From Bdellovibrionaceae bacterium UBA6776 (GTDB taxonomy: Bacteria > Bdellovibrionota > Bdellovibrionia > Bdellovibrionales > UBA1609): a DNA stretch of 64,000 bases. Position numbers and translations under genes: made by a program. Below, piece by piece: positions 42,936-52,065 of this stretch (positions are counted from its first letter, which is position 1; every line of letters starts with the position of its first letter). The stretch is from the NCBI GenBank assembly GCA_002453155.1, contig DKGG01000019.1:1-64000 (forward strand), written 5' to 3'. Under the pieces are notes generated by a model. That model did no database searches. It saw only the letters and a program-made list of their open reading frames with translations, and had not been told where the DNA came from.

Positions 42936-43448
42936 ATGAAAAAAAGTCTTTTGCTTCTTCCGATCCTATTGCTTCTTTCAGAGTCGCTCTTTGCGAAAAC
43001 TCAAGGCTTTTTCGAAGAAGCAAAGACCGTGGTTCGGGTTTCAGGGGTAGATTCGGACGTTCAAAGATTGTTTGAATCTTTGAACGTGGAATCAAAATCC
43101 ATTGGGAACACCCTTCAAAAATCATTCGCCATTTCTGCCGTGGGAGAAGACGACGCTTTTCGCATCGAGTGCAGTTGGTCCATTGAAGAGGTCAGCGCCA
43201 GGTATTGCACTCTGACGTTTTATCCTTGGAAGTTCTATCCAGTGGATGTGATTATCCGTCGGGAGGCCCAGTCCATTTTTTTGCAATCCATCCATCCTCT
43301 TGTGGCCGAGGAAATTGCCAGAAAATTTTTTGAGCCCGAAGAAGGACTCATTTATTTTCAATCAGAGGATGGCTGGCTGAAAATTTGGTCGACCCAAAAT
43401 CCCCAAGGCGAAATCGACCAGTTCCGCATCCGATTTAATTCCAATTAG
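42936..43448 (+). CDS. Secreted protein of unknown function
   Basis: The protein has 170 aa with a clear signal peptide (KSLLLLPILLLLSESLFA). The mature part contains two Cys (IECSW and RYCTL) separated by 13 residues and is rich in aromatic residues, suggesting a compact beta domain with one disulfide. No family is recognised. It begins three bases after the previous stop, and a REP-like element follows within 60 bases of its end. Confidence 0.6.
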   Translation: MKKSLLLLPILLLLSESLFAKTQGFFEEAKTVVRVSGVDSDVQRLFESLNVESKSIGNTLQKSFAISAVGEDDAFRIECSWSIEEVSARYCTLTFYPWKFYPVDVIIRREAQSIFLQSIHPLVAEEIARKFFEPEEGLIYFQSEDGWLKIWSTQNPQGEIDQFRIRFNSN

Positions 43449-43504
43449 AACTTTAAGGGGCACCTTGCACCTAAGCCCACCCCAAAGCGTTTTCGCCCAT
43501 AAGG

Positions 43505-43581
43505 CTTCGCCAAAAGGTACCTGCTTCCTTTTCCGATATGCGGTGCATATCGGAAAAGGAAGCAGGTACCTTTTGGCGAAG
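43505..43581. repeat. 37-bp perfect inverted repeat with 3-base loop
   Basis: Bases 43505-43541 and 43545-43581 are exact reverse complements of 37 bases separated only by GGT. The inner part of the right arm (43554-43574) recurs at the start of the window. A fragment just upstream (about 43455-43474) contains GGGGCACC/GCACCT words related to the palindrome at 15501. Such a near-perfect cruciform is typical of recently copied REP/MITE-like elements. No transposase gene is adjacent. Confidence 0.85.
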
Positions 43582-43655
43582 ACGCAGATGGGATCTGGGG
43601 AGGGCACGTCTTTTGGTGAAAGGGCGTGGAGACGCCCGGTAAGGTGGTGGAATAA

Positions 43656-44036
43656 TTAGCTGGCGGTTTTTTGGCAAATCAGGTCGATCAGGCGAAGGCG
43701 ATCTACGGGTTTTGCCAGGGTGGCCACGGCTCCCATCTTCACAAGTTCTTCTTCGGTGTAGTCAGAAAATCCCGACACAAAAATCACAGGCACGTTGGAA
43801 TTCATGGATCGTAGTTCTCGCAAAAGTTCTGTGCCATCTCGGTGAGGCATGCGGATGTCTGAAACGATAAAATCCACATTGTTGTTTTTCACAACCTCTA
43901 AAGCGTCTTGAACGTTAGTGGCCGTCAATGTGGAAAATCCGACGTCTTCCAAGTAGAAGGCGGTGATTTCAATCAAATCTTCTTCGTCATCCACGATAAG
44001 CACGATTTTTTCATTTTTGTTTTTTAAGTTTTTCAT
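43656..44036 (-). CDS. Single-domain response regulator (CheY-like receiver)
   Basis: The protein has 126 aa and is only a receiver domain. The acidic pocket is D16-D17, the phospho-acceptor D60 (VSDIRMP), the switch Ser S88 and the invariant lysine K109 (LAKP). There is no output domain, so it must act by protein-protein contact or as part of a relay. It begins three bases after the histidine kinase stop and is evidently its partner. Confidence 0.92.
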   Translation of the reverse strand: MKNLKNKNEKIVLIVDDEEDLIEITAFYLEDVGFSTLTATNVQDALEVVKNNNVDFIVSDIRMPHRDGTELLRELRSMNSNVPVIFVSGFSDYTEEELVKMGAVATLAKPVDRLRLIDLICQKTAS

Positions 44037-44039
44037 ATC

Positions 44040-45269
44040 TTAGGCGGCCTTTCTCATGCTTTCACTGAGTTTGAATCGAAGAATAAATTGGGTATTTTCA
44101 GAGTTAGGGTTGAGTTCAAGATCTCCTTTGTGTTCAAGCATCAAGCTGTGTGAAATGCTTAAACCGAGACCCGTACCCTTGCCCACGGGTTTAGTGGTGA
44201 AGAAGGGATCAAAGATGCGTCCGTGGATTTCTTTGGGAAGTCCATGTCCGCTGTCTGTGAAAAGGAGCTCTGCTTTGTGGTTGGAAATTCTGTACTGAAC
44301 GCGTATCCAGCGTTCCTCCAACCCCTGGATGGCATCCACCGAGTTCGAAGCCAAGTTAAAAAGAATTTGTGAAATCTGAACTTCCCGGCAATCCACAAAA
44401 ATGGGCTCCTTGGGACGGACATGTTCAAACTTAATCCCTTTTGTTTTCAATTTCTCTTCAAGAAGAGCAAAAGACTCGTCCACAATGATTCTTAAATCTG
44501 TAGAAACAAACGGGGTCTTGGAATCGTCTCGAGAAAACTTTCGAAGTCCTGCAATGATTTGAACAATACGTCCGACGATTTGGTTCATTTTTGAAGTGAG
44601 GCGATCAAACTCCTCTGGAGTGAGCTGGCCCTTGCTTTGGAGAAAGCGCATTTTATCTAGAAAGCCTTGGAAGATCGCAAGAGGGTTGTTGATCTCGTGC
44701 GCAATACCGCCGGCCATCTCACCTAAAGAGGCCATGCGAGCAGAGTTCTCGGATTTCAAGCGCTGCAATTCCAATTCTGTTTCCATGGAGATCATGGCGC
44801 GAATGATGCCCACTGAGAGAGAGTGAATGGTTACAAGACCTGCAATCAATTGGGAGTGAAACTGCCAACGAAGATCAGTGATATTCCCCACCACCAAAGC
44901 CATTCCAATGATAAAGATGAAGTAGGCCACGGCCACGCGAAAGTTAAAGATGGCAAAGCCTGTAGCGCCTGCGAAGATGTAACAGCCAATCAGGTAGATG
45001 GGAGACATGCCACTCATGTAGGTTAAGTAGTAGTAGTGAGCGGCCATGATAAACGTCAGCACATAGCTGATGGTTTCCACATGCTTTTTAAACCAATCCA
45101 CATGTCGACTGAGGATGTAAGTCAGAATGAGTGCGCCACCGATGGTAAAGCGTTGTGGAAGGGAATCGTACTCTTCGGGCATGGCGTATTTCATAAAAAT
45201 CGACCATCCACAATAAAGAACGCCTGCAATCAAACACCAAATCTGGCTGAGGTAATCTCTTTTTTTCAA
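44040..45269 (-). CDS. Membrane-bound sensor histidine kinase
   Basis: The protein has 409 aa. About six hydrophobic segments occupy residues 8-160, with very short loops, so sensing is probably within the membrane. The dimerisation domain has the phospho-acceptor H191 (GGIAHEINNPLA). The ATPase domain shows the N box (LFNLASNSVDAI), G1 (FTDSGHGLP), F box (IFDPFFTTKP) and G2 (GKGTGLGLS), all intact. The start is TTG with GGAGA about ten bases upstream. The single-domain response regulator follows after three bases. A 9-bp inverted repeat lies in its leader. Confidence 0.9.
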   Translation of the reverse strand: MKKRDYLSQIWCLIAGVLYCGWSIFMKYAMPEEYDSLPQRFTIGGALILTYILSRHVDWFKKHVETISYVLTFIMAAHYYYLTYMSGMSPIYLIGCYIFAGATGFAIFNFRVAVAYFIFIIGMALVVGNITDLRWQFHSQLIAGLVTIHSLSVGIIRAMISMETELELQRLKSENSARMASLGEMAGGIAHEINNPLAIFQGFLDKMRFLQSKGQLTPEEFDRLTSKMNQIVGRIVQIIAGLRKFSRDDSKTPFVSTDLRIIVDESFALLEEKLKTKGIKFEHVRPKEPIFVDCREVQISQILFNLASNSVDAIQGLEERWIRVQYRISNHKAELLFTDSGHGLPKEIHGRIFDPFFTTKPVGKGTGLGLSISHSLMLEHKGDLELNPNSENTQFILRFKLSESMRKAA

Positions 45270-45285
45270 GGTGCACTTATCTCCG

Positions 45286-45317
45286 TAAATACATTCAACT
45301 TTTATCTTATGTATTTA
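45286..45317 (-). promoter_or_regulatory. Inverted repeat in the leader of the histidine kinase gene
   Basis: TAAATACAT (45286-45294) and ATGTATTTA (45309-45317) are perfect 9-bp inverted repeats with a 14-base spacer. They lie between the probable promoter and the ribosome site (CGGAGA touches the inner edge). TCCGATAA on the minus strand just upstream resembles a sigma-28 -10, but no matching -35 is seen. The repeat may be an operator or a hairpin affecting translation. Confidence 0.4.
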
Positions 45318-45394
45318 TCGGATCTGAGGGGAGGGTTCTCAAGGTTGGGCGAGAAATCTTGATTATTGTTAAATTCTAAATCTCAATATGGCGC

Positions 45395-45425
45395 AAAAAA
45401 AAGCCAGCCCTTTAGAGAGGCCGGC
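45395..45425 (-). terminator. Intrinsic terminator downstream of the secreted-protein gene
   Basis: Read on the minus strand, GCCGGCC pairs with GGCTGGC (one G-U) and is followed by eight T residues. It lies about 45 bases after the stop of the gene at 45468-45926. Confidence 0.8.
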
Positions 45426-45467
45426 AACAAAAACAGCAACGGAAAATTTAAATAGTCTTAATAAAAC

Positions 45468-45926
45468 TTAGAGTCGGTTTATGAAAAAGGTCAGCTTATA
45501 GTCTGTTCGAATTCCAGCCCAACCTCGGATAAGCAATCTTCCAGACATGTAGTCGTGGCAGTTCACATAAACAACAGGTGTATGGTCTTGGCGGGAAATA
45601 AGGTCGTGAAAGGTGCAAAGTGTGTGTTCGTAGGTTTGATGGGTCGTCGACTCATGGTTCATGTGGAGTCGGAAGCTTCCGTCCGATTTGGATTCGCCTC
45701 GCAAAAGGGTTTCACTGTTCTTCCAGTCCACCAGGCTTACAAATTGGTTGGCGATCTTGAAGATCATCGTTTTTCGAGCCCCGATCAATTCCTCAGGTGA
45801 CAGGTTGAGATAGAATTCCTGGGTGGCTTTAAAGCGATCTTCCGCGGTTTCTTGGTCCGCGATCGCTTGGCAGCCCCACTGGATGAGGGTGAGTGAAAAG
45901 GCAAGCAGAGTAAAAAACTTTTTCAT
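45468..45926 (-). CDS. Secreted protein or lipoprotein of unknown function
   Basis: The protein has 152 aa. The N-terminus is a signal sequence (FFTLLAFSLTLIQWGC). The Cys at position 19 could be a lipobox Cys, but QWG before it is a poor lipobox. Two further Cys (TLCTFH, VNCHDY) may pair. The mature part has regular beta patterning. No family is recognised. AGGAG lies eight bases before the ATG. A 7-bp inverted repeat (45939-45945 with 45966-45972) upstream may be an operator. A terminator follows, so the gene is monocistronic. Confidence 0.6.
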   Translation of the reverse strand: MKKFFTLLAFSLTLIQWGCQAIADQETAEDRFKATQEFYLNLSPEELIGARKTMIFKIANQFVSLVDWKNSETLLRGESKSDGSFRLHMNHESTTHQTYEHTLCTFHDLISRQDHTPVVYVNCHDYMSGRLLIRGWAGIRTDYKLTFFINRL

Positions 45927-46084
45927 AACGGGGCTCCTGATAGAGATCTGATGTAGTTGTCAGCGCTCTATCAAGCAAGTTTTGTTCCCGCGGAAGGCAA
46001 AAAAATGAGAGGAATAGGGCCGTTTCTATGGAATTAATTCACGGTTGTTTAAAGGGGGCGAAATCCTCAACTCAGAAGTGAGTC

Positions 46085-49000
46085 TTACAGGCTATCGAAC
46101 TTCAGGGCATTCTGGGTGAATTGATCTTTATCAACGCCGGTGTTGGATTTCATGTCCTCAAGAATCACATCGGTTTCGCGCTTGTTCTCCAGGTTTTGGA
46201 CATGAATTTTTTGGGCGCGCCAAATGCCCTTGGCCACTTTTTTGTAGTCTTTAAAGTCCACCATTTTTACCTTTTTGGAGCCTTTGTAGTAAATGGTTCT
46301 CAATGGCAAATCGGCTTTGTTCGAAATTGCGGTTAAAACTTTGCTGTAGGGACTGGAGCCTTTTTGAGGAATCACTTCCAAGACCGTTTTGACTTTGTCT
46401 TTAGATTGAATGCGAACATTGGAAGATCTTAAAGCTGTGGGATCCAAGTCTTCCACCGTCAATTCAGATCCTAAAATACCAGCGCCTTTGTTGTTTCCCA
46501 CGACCCGTCGCACTTTTTTTGTGGAGGGAATGTAAATCCACTGTTTTTCTTCGTCTTTAGAAACATGAGCCAGAAAGCCAGTCCCTTTGACATCTGCTGG
46601 AGAGAGAATGTGAATCCGCGTGTAGAACTGGTCATCCCGCAAAGAAATGATTTTCATCTCTCGTTCTTTGGTTTGTCCGTTGGGCTCTTTGATGATCATC
46701 TTTGCGCGCGCACGATCATCCGTTGCTTCCACTTTCTTTTGCACGCGATTTAAAAGCGCTTGGACTTCTTTGGGAACTTCCGCGGAACTTTTTGCGGGGG
46801 TAAGACTCAGTGCAATTCCAATCAACAAAAGGCTTGCCACTTTTTGAAGAGCTGCGTTTCCAAGATTTTCCCCATGGTCTTCAGGCTTAGAAATTTTGTT
46901 GCCATCTTGAGAGGACTTGACAAAGAGACTTTTCAAAAAGGAAGGGAGGAAAATCAAATCGCCCACAAAACCTGAAACAATAGAAACCAACATATAAACT
47001 CCAAAAGTCTGATTCACCTGAAAGCTTGAAGTTAAAAATATCATGAATCCAAAAAACATTAAAAGAGATTCGAAGCTGCAAGGGGAAGCTTCTTGCATTA
47101 AGGCTTGGCGAATTTGCGTCAAACTCGGTGTCTTCCGGCCGCAGAGACCTTTAAGTCGACCTAAAATGTAGAGCGTGTTGTTGAAGGCTAGACCTAGGGC
47201 GATTGAAAAGATCAATGCAATGGTGGGCTTGATCGGAGTTTCAAAAATTGCCATGGCTCCCAAAAGAACGGCCGGAGGGATAAAGTTTGGAACGCAGGAA
47301 ATCAATGCCCAAACGGGAGAGCGAAAAATAAAAATCAAAACCAAAAAGATCAGCGCCAAGGACTCAAAGAATCCAAAGATCAAGGACTCTGAAACCTCTT
47401 TGTTGATGGTGTGTGCGCGAACCGCTAGACCGGAGGGAATGGCCTGTGCATTGGGAAAGAGTTCGAGGAAGATGGATTTTGCCTGAGCTTGAACCGCGAA
47501 CATTTGATCGCTCGGAAGATCCAAGAGTTGAAAGGCTAAGCGTAGCTGTTTTCCATCATCGGTCACATATTGCTGGGCCGGGTTTTCCGCAGACAGAGTG
47601 AATAAAAACAAGGCTTCGGCCAATTGTTCTTTTGAGCTCAAGGCTTTTTTGTCCAACAGTTGAGTGTAGGAGGCCACGCTGCCCACGCCATGCAGGCCTT
47701 CCAGTTTTTTAAGTCCCGCTTTGATTTTTAAAGCGGATTCAAAGCTTTTAAAATGTCCGACCTCATTGCTTTTAAGGACCAAGTCAAAGGGGATGACGCC
47801 CCCAAAGTCTTTATCAATCCGTTCGGTCACCTGGCGGGCGACTTCATTTTTTGGAAGATCATCAAAAAGACGGCTCGAGAAGTTGATGTTTTTTCCAAGA
47901 CCTCCTGCCACAACCGTTGCAATCGCTGTTACGACAACGATAGGTCTTGACCACCTCAGGAGGTTGGCGGCCCAGAGTCCCCAGGACTGGGTTTGTTTTC
48001 GAGGACGGGGATTTGTCAGGTGCATAAATCCCAGCAAAATAAAATGGGAAAGAGCCCAGCCCCACATCACGGCAAGGGATACGGCAATTCCATAATCACG
48101 AATGACAGGAACATCACTTAAAGCCAAGGAACAAAAGCCCACGGCCGTGGTCAAACTTCCTAAAAAGTTTGGAAGGGCCAATTCTTTGAGAACACTCAAA
48201 GAGGCTTTCCACCGTGTGAAGGGATGAAGCTCTTGTTTTGATTTTTTGATCCACTCCAAACGTTCCGACCAAAGATGAAAGCAATGAACGCTTAAGGATG
48301 CGATCACGATGCTCAAGATGATGGGAAGAGTGGTCAGAAGGACAGAAAAGGCCACGTTGAAACGAGCCAACAATGCCAGAGCAGAAAGGTTTGCTGCACC
48401 CAGTGTGACAATCAAAAGCATGAGTGGAGACTTTCCTCCAATCAAAAAGCTAAAGGCCAAACAGAAAATCAAAAAGCAAAGAACCAAGTAGATTTTCAAT
48501 TCGGACATCAATTTTTCGGCAAAGCGTCCCTGGATCGCGGGGATTCCTCCAATGGAAATTTTTGATTCCGGCAGAATTTTTTGAACCTGAGCTTTTAAAG
48601 AGTGAGAAAGAGCGCGCAATTCTTGAGGACCCATAGCCGTGGGTTGAACCAAAACCAAAGTGGATTTTTGATCTTTGCTTAAAAGTCTTTTAGAAATGAG
48701 TTTTTGCTCTTCCACATAAGGTTTCCAGCTTTTTTCCGGAAGAGTGTCGAAGATTTTGCCAACGGTCAGAGTGTCTTCGGTTTCAAAAACTCCTTCCACA
48801 TCCACAAGAGAGAAAACCCGTTGAACCTGCTCGTTTTGAGAAAGTTGGGATGAGATTTCCTTGAGAGTGGCCACTCCATGGGACTTGAGCCAGTTCCGCG
48901 GAGAATTTTTAGGGAGGTCAAGAACCATCAGAAAACTTGGAGTGTCTTGAATGTAAAAGGTCTTTTGAAACTCCAGTCCACGGGCAAACAAAGGGTGGTG

Positions 49001-49279
49001 CTCGGGAAAAAACTGTTTAATTGAATAACTTGTGTTCAGGTGGGGAATTTCCATGGCGGAAAAAATAAACAAGGCTCCGGTGAAGACCCCAATCAAAAGG
49101 CTTACAAGTTTGACGGTTTTTGGGGAGTTTTTCCAAAATGAAACTTGAGATTCGCTTGAAAGATCTTCTGAGGAAGTCCTCTTATTAAAACCAGACCTTG
49201 GTCCGAAGAAGAAAGTGGCAATCGCATACTTCTGAGCACATTTCTTGAGGAGATCCAGTTGGCGTTTTGGAAAAAGCAT
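46085..49279 (-). CDS. RND/MMPL transporter fused to an outer-membrane lipoprotein-sorting domain
   Basis: The protein has 1064 aa. Residues about 55-790 form an RND/MMPL-type transporter: a first helix near 58-76, a large periplasmic domain, a helix bundle, a second periplasmic domain and a second bundle (SLIFGFFESLALIFLVLIF...). Near residues 812-833 comes a further signal-like helix (LLLIGIALSLTPAKSSAEV). Residues about 835-1064 then form the LolA-like lipoprotein-sorting domain (ARAKMIIKEPNG, KQWIYIPSTKKVRRV, GSELTVEDL). These parts are normally two adjacent genes; here they are one frame. A lipid or lipoprotein transfer role from inner membrane to periplasm is likely. Confidence 0.85.
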   Translation of the reverse strand: MLFPKRQLDLLKKCAQKYAIATFFFGPRSGFNKRTSSEDLSSESQVSFWKNSPKTVKLVSLLIGVFTGALFIFSAMEIPHLNTSYSIKQFFPEHHPLFARGLEFQKTFYIQDTPSFLMVLDLPKNSPRNWLKSHGVATLKEISSQLSQNEQVQRVFSLVDVEGVFETEDTLTVGKIFDTLPEKSWKPYVEEQKLISKRLLSKDQKSTLVLVQPTAMGPQELRALSHSLKAQVQKILPESKISIGGIPAIQGRFAEKLMSELKIYLVLCFLIFCLAFSFLIGGKSPLMLLIVTLGAANLSALALLARFNVAFSVLLTTLPIILSIVIASLSVHCFHLWSERLEWIKKSKQELHPFTRWKASLSVLKELALPNFLGSLTTAVGFCSLALSDVPVIRDYGIAVSLAVMWGWALSHFILLGFMHLTNPRPRKQTQSWGLWAANLLRWSRPIVVVTAIATVVAGGLGKNINFSSRLFDDLPKNEVARQVTERIDKDFGGVIPFDLVLKSNEVGHFKSFESALKIKAGLKKLEGLHGVGSVASYTQLLDKKALSSKEQLAEALFLFTLSAENPAQQYVTDDGKQLRLAFQLLDLPSDQMFAVQAQAKSIFLELFPNAQAIPSGLAVRAHTINKEVSESLIFGFFESLALIFLVLIFIFRSPVWALISCVPNFIPPAVLLGAMAIFETPIKPTIALIFSIALGLAFNNTLYILGRLKGLCGRKTPSLTQIRQALMQEASPCSFESLLMFFGFMIFLTSSFQVNQTFGVYMLVSIVSGFVGDLIFLPSFLKSLFVKSSQDGNKISKPEDHGENLGNAALQKVASLLLIGIALSLTPAKSSAEVPKEVQALLNRVQKKVEATDDRARAKMIIKEPNGQTKEREMKIISLRDDQFYTRIHILSPADVKGTGFLAHVSKDEEKQWIYIPSTKKVRRVVGNNKGAGILGSELTVEDLDPTALRSSNVRIQSKDKVKTVLEVIPQKGSSPYSKVLTAISNKADLPLRTIYYKGSKKVKMVDFKDYKKVAKGIWRAQKIHVQNLENKRETDVILEDMKSNTGVDKDQFTQNALKFDSL

Positions 49280-50785
49280 AGAATCTTTCTATCGGGACTT
49301 TCATTGTTAATTTTGAGCACTCATCTTCCGGTATTTGCAGAATCTGCAAAAAAAAGAGAGACCGTTTTGACCTTGCCATGGACCCACGTCACTCAAGGCC
49401 TGCTTGATTTTTCGGGTCAGAGTCCATACCAACCCCTTCTTGAAATGGAGTTGCCTCCGCAGACCCTTACCGTCAGCGATTTGCCCGTAGAGCTCAGAGG
49501 CATTCATGTTCAACTTTTCTCATCCGTGTCCAGTCTTCCCTCCGATGACGGCGAAGTGCGTTGGGCCTTAAGTCCATTAAGGGCTTTTATTCAACTGGGA
49601 ACTTTGGAAATCTCTCAAGTGGTGGAAAGAAACATCAATGGAATCGTGGCCCGTGTGCATTTGAACGCCAAGTGCACCGGAATGGAAATGATTCAGGAAA
49701 ATGCTCAAGCTCAAGTGGGAGTGACTTGGAGTGGGCAAGGAATGGCTTTGAACGGCCGCGTCAGTTCTTTAGATTTAAACTGGCCTTCAGACTCTTGGAA
49801 ATTACAACCTTTCAAGTGCACGGGCCTGGATGGATTTTCACAAATCGTGGAGCAGCAACTCAATGCTCAACTGTCTCACCCTGAAACCTGGGCTCCGTTG
49901 ATTCGCAGTCGATTGGAAAGTCATTTGAATCAAAAGATTCAAGACTCCTTGAGGAATTTCAAAAAGCCCCAGGTTTTGTGGGAAGAGGACGAAGTTCAAT
50001 TGCATTTGTTCCTCACGGATCTTCAAGTGGACACTTTGCGTGGAGTGGTCGTGAAAGGGAACTTGGATGTGGTGGATCTTTTGGAGAATGAAGGGAAGGT
50101 TCCTGAGGCCAAAGATCCCGTGGAATTGGTTCCCATGGATCCAGATAAAATTAAAGAGGCCTTTTTGGCTGAAAGCCCAGCTCTTTTGGCCTCCGGAGAG
50201 GAAGTCAGTGAGTTGCTTCGTCAATTGGTTTCAAAACGTGATTTGCATTTGAATCTCAATCAAGTTTCTGAATTTCAAAGACTCTTAAGATCGCGAATCT
50301 TGCAATTTTTTGTATGGCCAGACCTTTTTCACTATTCCAAGTCTGCGGTGTTTCCTTCGGTTTCTCGAGTGAAATCAAATGTTCAGGCTCAATTCCACAA
50401 CCAACGGATTTACATGAAGGGGGGAGTGAATTCTTGGGTCTACTCAAAACGGGATGGCAAAGTTTGGCGCTATTTGGATGTTCTTTCCAATTTCTTTGTG
50501 GGATTTCTGCCGGATGTTTCTCAGGGCAAGTTGATTCTTAAGCCCGAACAGGTCGACTTGAAAACAGATGGTGCAATGACTTCCGATTACAAAGCGCGAT
50601 TTCGTCCCACGTCTCGGGTGCCGTTTAAAACAATCAACGCGGCTCTTAAAGTTCTACCATTTTTTAAGAACTATGAAGTGCAAGTTCCAAAAATTCAGCT
50701 CAATGGGGAAATGGTTTACCAAGCGGAAAAACTTCATCACCATATTCCCGGATATTACTTGATTGAGATGAAGCGGCTTCCCTAA
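49259..50785 (+). CDS. Secreted protein of unknown function
   Basis: The protein has 508 aa. It starts at TTG 49259 with GAGGAG about seven bases upstream, followed by a signal peptide (IFLSGLSLLILSTHLPVFA). The mature chain is beta-rich with amphipathic stretches and one early Cys pair (AKCTGME, FKCTGLD). No family is recognised. Its 5' end overlaps the 5' end of the divergent RND fusion gene by 21 bases, so the promoters of each lie inside the other gene. The 3' end overlaps the converging barrel gene by four bases. It may work with the neighbouring lipid-transfer protein (inference). Confidence 0.68.
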   Translation: MAFWKKHRIFLSGLSLLILSTHLPVFAESAKKRETVLTLPWTHVTQGLLDFSGQSPYQPLLEMELPPQTLTVSDLPVELRGIHVQLFSSVSSLPSDDGEVRWALSPLRAFIQLGTLEISQVVERNINGIVARVHLNAKCTGMEMIQENAQAQVGVTWSGQGMALNGRVSSLDLNWPSDSWKLQPFKCTGLDGFSQIVEQQLNAQLSHPETWAPLIRSRLESHLNQKIQDSLRNFKKPQVLWEEDEVQLHLFLTDLQVDTLRGVVVKGNLDVVDLLENEGKVPEAKDPVELVPMDPDKIKEAFLAESPALLASGEEVSELLRQLVSKRDLHLNLNQVSEFQRLLRSRILQFFVWPDLFHYSKSAVFPSVSRVKSNVQAQFHNQRIYMKGGVNSWVYSKRDGKVWRYLDVLSNFFVGFLPDVSQGKLILKPEQVDLKTDGAMTSDYKARFRPTSRVPFKTINAALKVLPFFKNYEVQVPKIQLNGEMVYQAEKLHHHIPGYYLIEMKRLP

Positions 50786-52065
50786 AAAGAGCGCTTGAGG
50801 GAAATGTATCCAGCATCATTTTTGTTATAGGTTCCAAGACCAGATTCTTCGGAACCTTCAAAAAAATATCCTTCCAATCCCAGATTCCAATTTTCCTCAA
50901 AGCGCCAGTTGATCTCGGGCCTAAAAAAGTAAGAATGAAACTTCGTTTCTTGAAAGAAGGCCAACATCACGGTCCAATTTTCGTTGGGCGCCCAGCGAAG
51001 GCCCGTGAAATAGGATTTTTCGTAAAGACTTGTCAAAATGGACAGACCCTGAGCGTCGGGTCTTCGTGAGTCCATGTACTGAGCAAGAAGGGTGAGCATC
51101 TGTCCTGAAAAATAAAAACTTCGCTCCAAAGCAATCACGTACAGATCGGACCATCCTGGCAAGCGCGTGTCGTCTCCGAGGGGTTGAACGTGGTTGGTGC
51201 TGAATCGAATTATCGTATCGCCCAGAGTCCAAACCAATTTTCCGGCCACCGCCCGCTGTCGGTAGAAAATGGGTTTGATCTCAATGGGAGATTGCAGACG
51301 ATAAATTTCTTTGGGGTAAATCTGAATGGGCGCCACATTCACTAAGGGAGAAAGGATGGGCAGGGGAGAAAGTCCTTCCATAGCTCCGACCGCCAAATCA
51401 AAATCATCAAAATGGTGTTGGATGCGAAGCGCCCAATTGTTTTCAAAAGCATGGTCCAAAACTTCGCGGTCTAAAATGCGGTAGCGCATATTTTCTGGAA
51501 TTTGCAAACTCAATTGGTCGGACTCTGTGGGCAAATACAAATTTCGAGGCCACCAGGGACTTTCCTCCTCGGGAAGAAGGGGGGTGGATTGCTGAAACAA
51601 ATAGGTGGCATCCCACTCCCAATTGCCAATGGCATCGTCATAAAAAACACCATATCCAGATTGTTTGCGAGAGTGCATGGGATCTCTGTAGTTGTCCGAG
51701 GAAAGCAGGTTCATGGGATTGATCACATCGGTGCCTTCCCAAGAACGGTACGAGTAGCCCAACTTCAATCGACGGGCAATTTTCTGATAAGACAAAGTCA
51801 ATTCATCCACGGCAAATTGTTCTTTGGAAGTTTCTGACTTTTCGAGAAAATCGGATTGCCCCCACAAAGTGGCATTCACACGAAAAACTTTTGAAAATTC
51901 CAACTGGCCCACATACTCGCCCTCCAGATTCAATGTCTGAGAGGTCACATCGGTTAGTGGAGGCGTGAACAATCCGCCTCCACGGGATTGTAGATATCCC
52001 GAAGACTCAAGGCCAAAGGCCTTGAGGGCGGTGGTCAGCAGCAAAATTTGCAGAAGAAGTTTCAT
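50782..52065 (-). CDS. Outer-membrane beta-barrel protein related to units A and B
   Basis: The product has 427 aa from ATG 52065; the frame opens at TTG 52083 without better support. The signal peptide is KLLLQILLLTTALKAFG. Barrel-like strands follow, and the chain ends YISLKRSF with a terminal Phe. The end LGTYNKNDAGYISL and the central FFYDD/PEEESPWWP region resemble LSRYRANDRAELG and VPELGPHF...NPWFG of the unit A/B barrels, so it is probably a more distant member of the same family. Here no lipoprotein gene follows. Function unknown. Confidence 0.72.
   Translation of the reverse strand: MKLLLQILLLTTALKAFGLESSGYLQSRGGGLFTPPLTDVTSQTLNLEGEYVGQLEFSKVFRVNATLWGQSDFLEKSETSKEQFAVDELTLSYQKIARRLKLGYSYRSWEGTDVINPMNLLSSDNYRDPMHSRKQSGYGVFYDDAIGNWEWDATYLFQQSTPLLPEEESPWWPRNLYLPTESDQLSLQIPENMRYRILDREVLDHAFENNWALRIQHHFDDFDLAVGAMEGLSPLPILSPLVNVAPIQIYPKEIYRLQSPIEIKPIFYRQRAVAGKLVWTLGDTIIRFSTNHVQPLGDDTRLPGWSDLYVIALERSFYFSGQMLTLLAQYMDSRRPDAQGLSILTSLYEKSYFTGLRWAPNENWTVMLAFFQETKFHSYFFRPEINWRFEENWNLGLEGYFFEGSEESGLGTYNKNDAGYISLKRSF

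Noticed and set aside
43550..43575. 4.5S RNA-like GGAAGCAG words in the palindromic repeat
   Set aside because: The words are part of a perfect inverted repeat and lack the surrounding SRP RNA helix and loops.
46085..49279. Frameshift joining of two separate genes in the RND/LolA-like protein
   Set aside because: The reading frame is continuous and both halves and the joining helix read well, so a genuine fusion is preferred.
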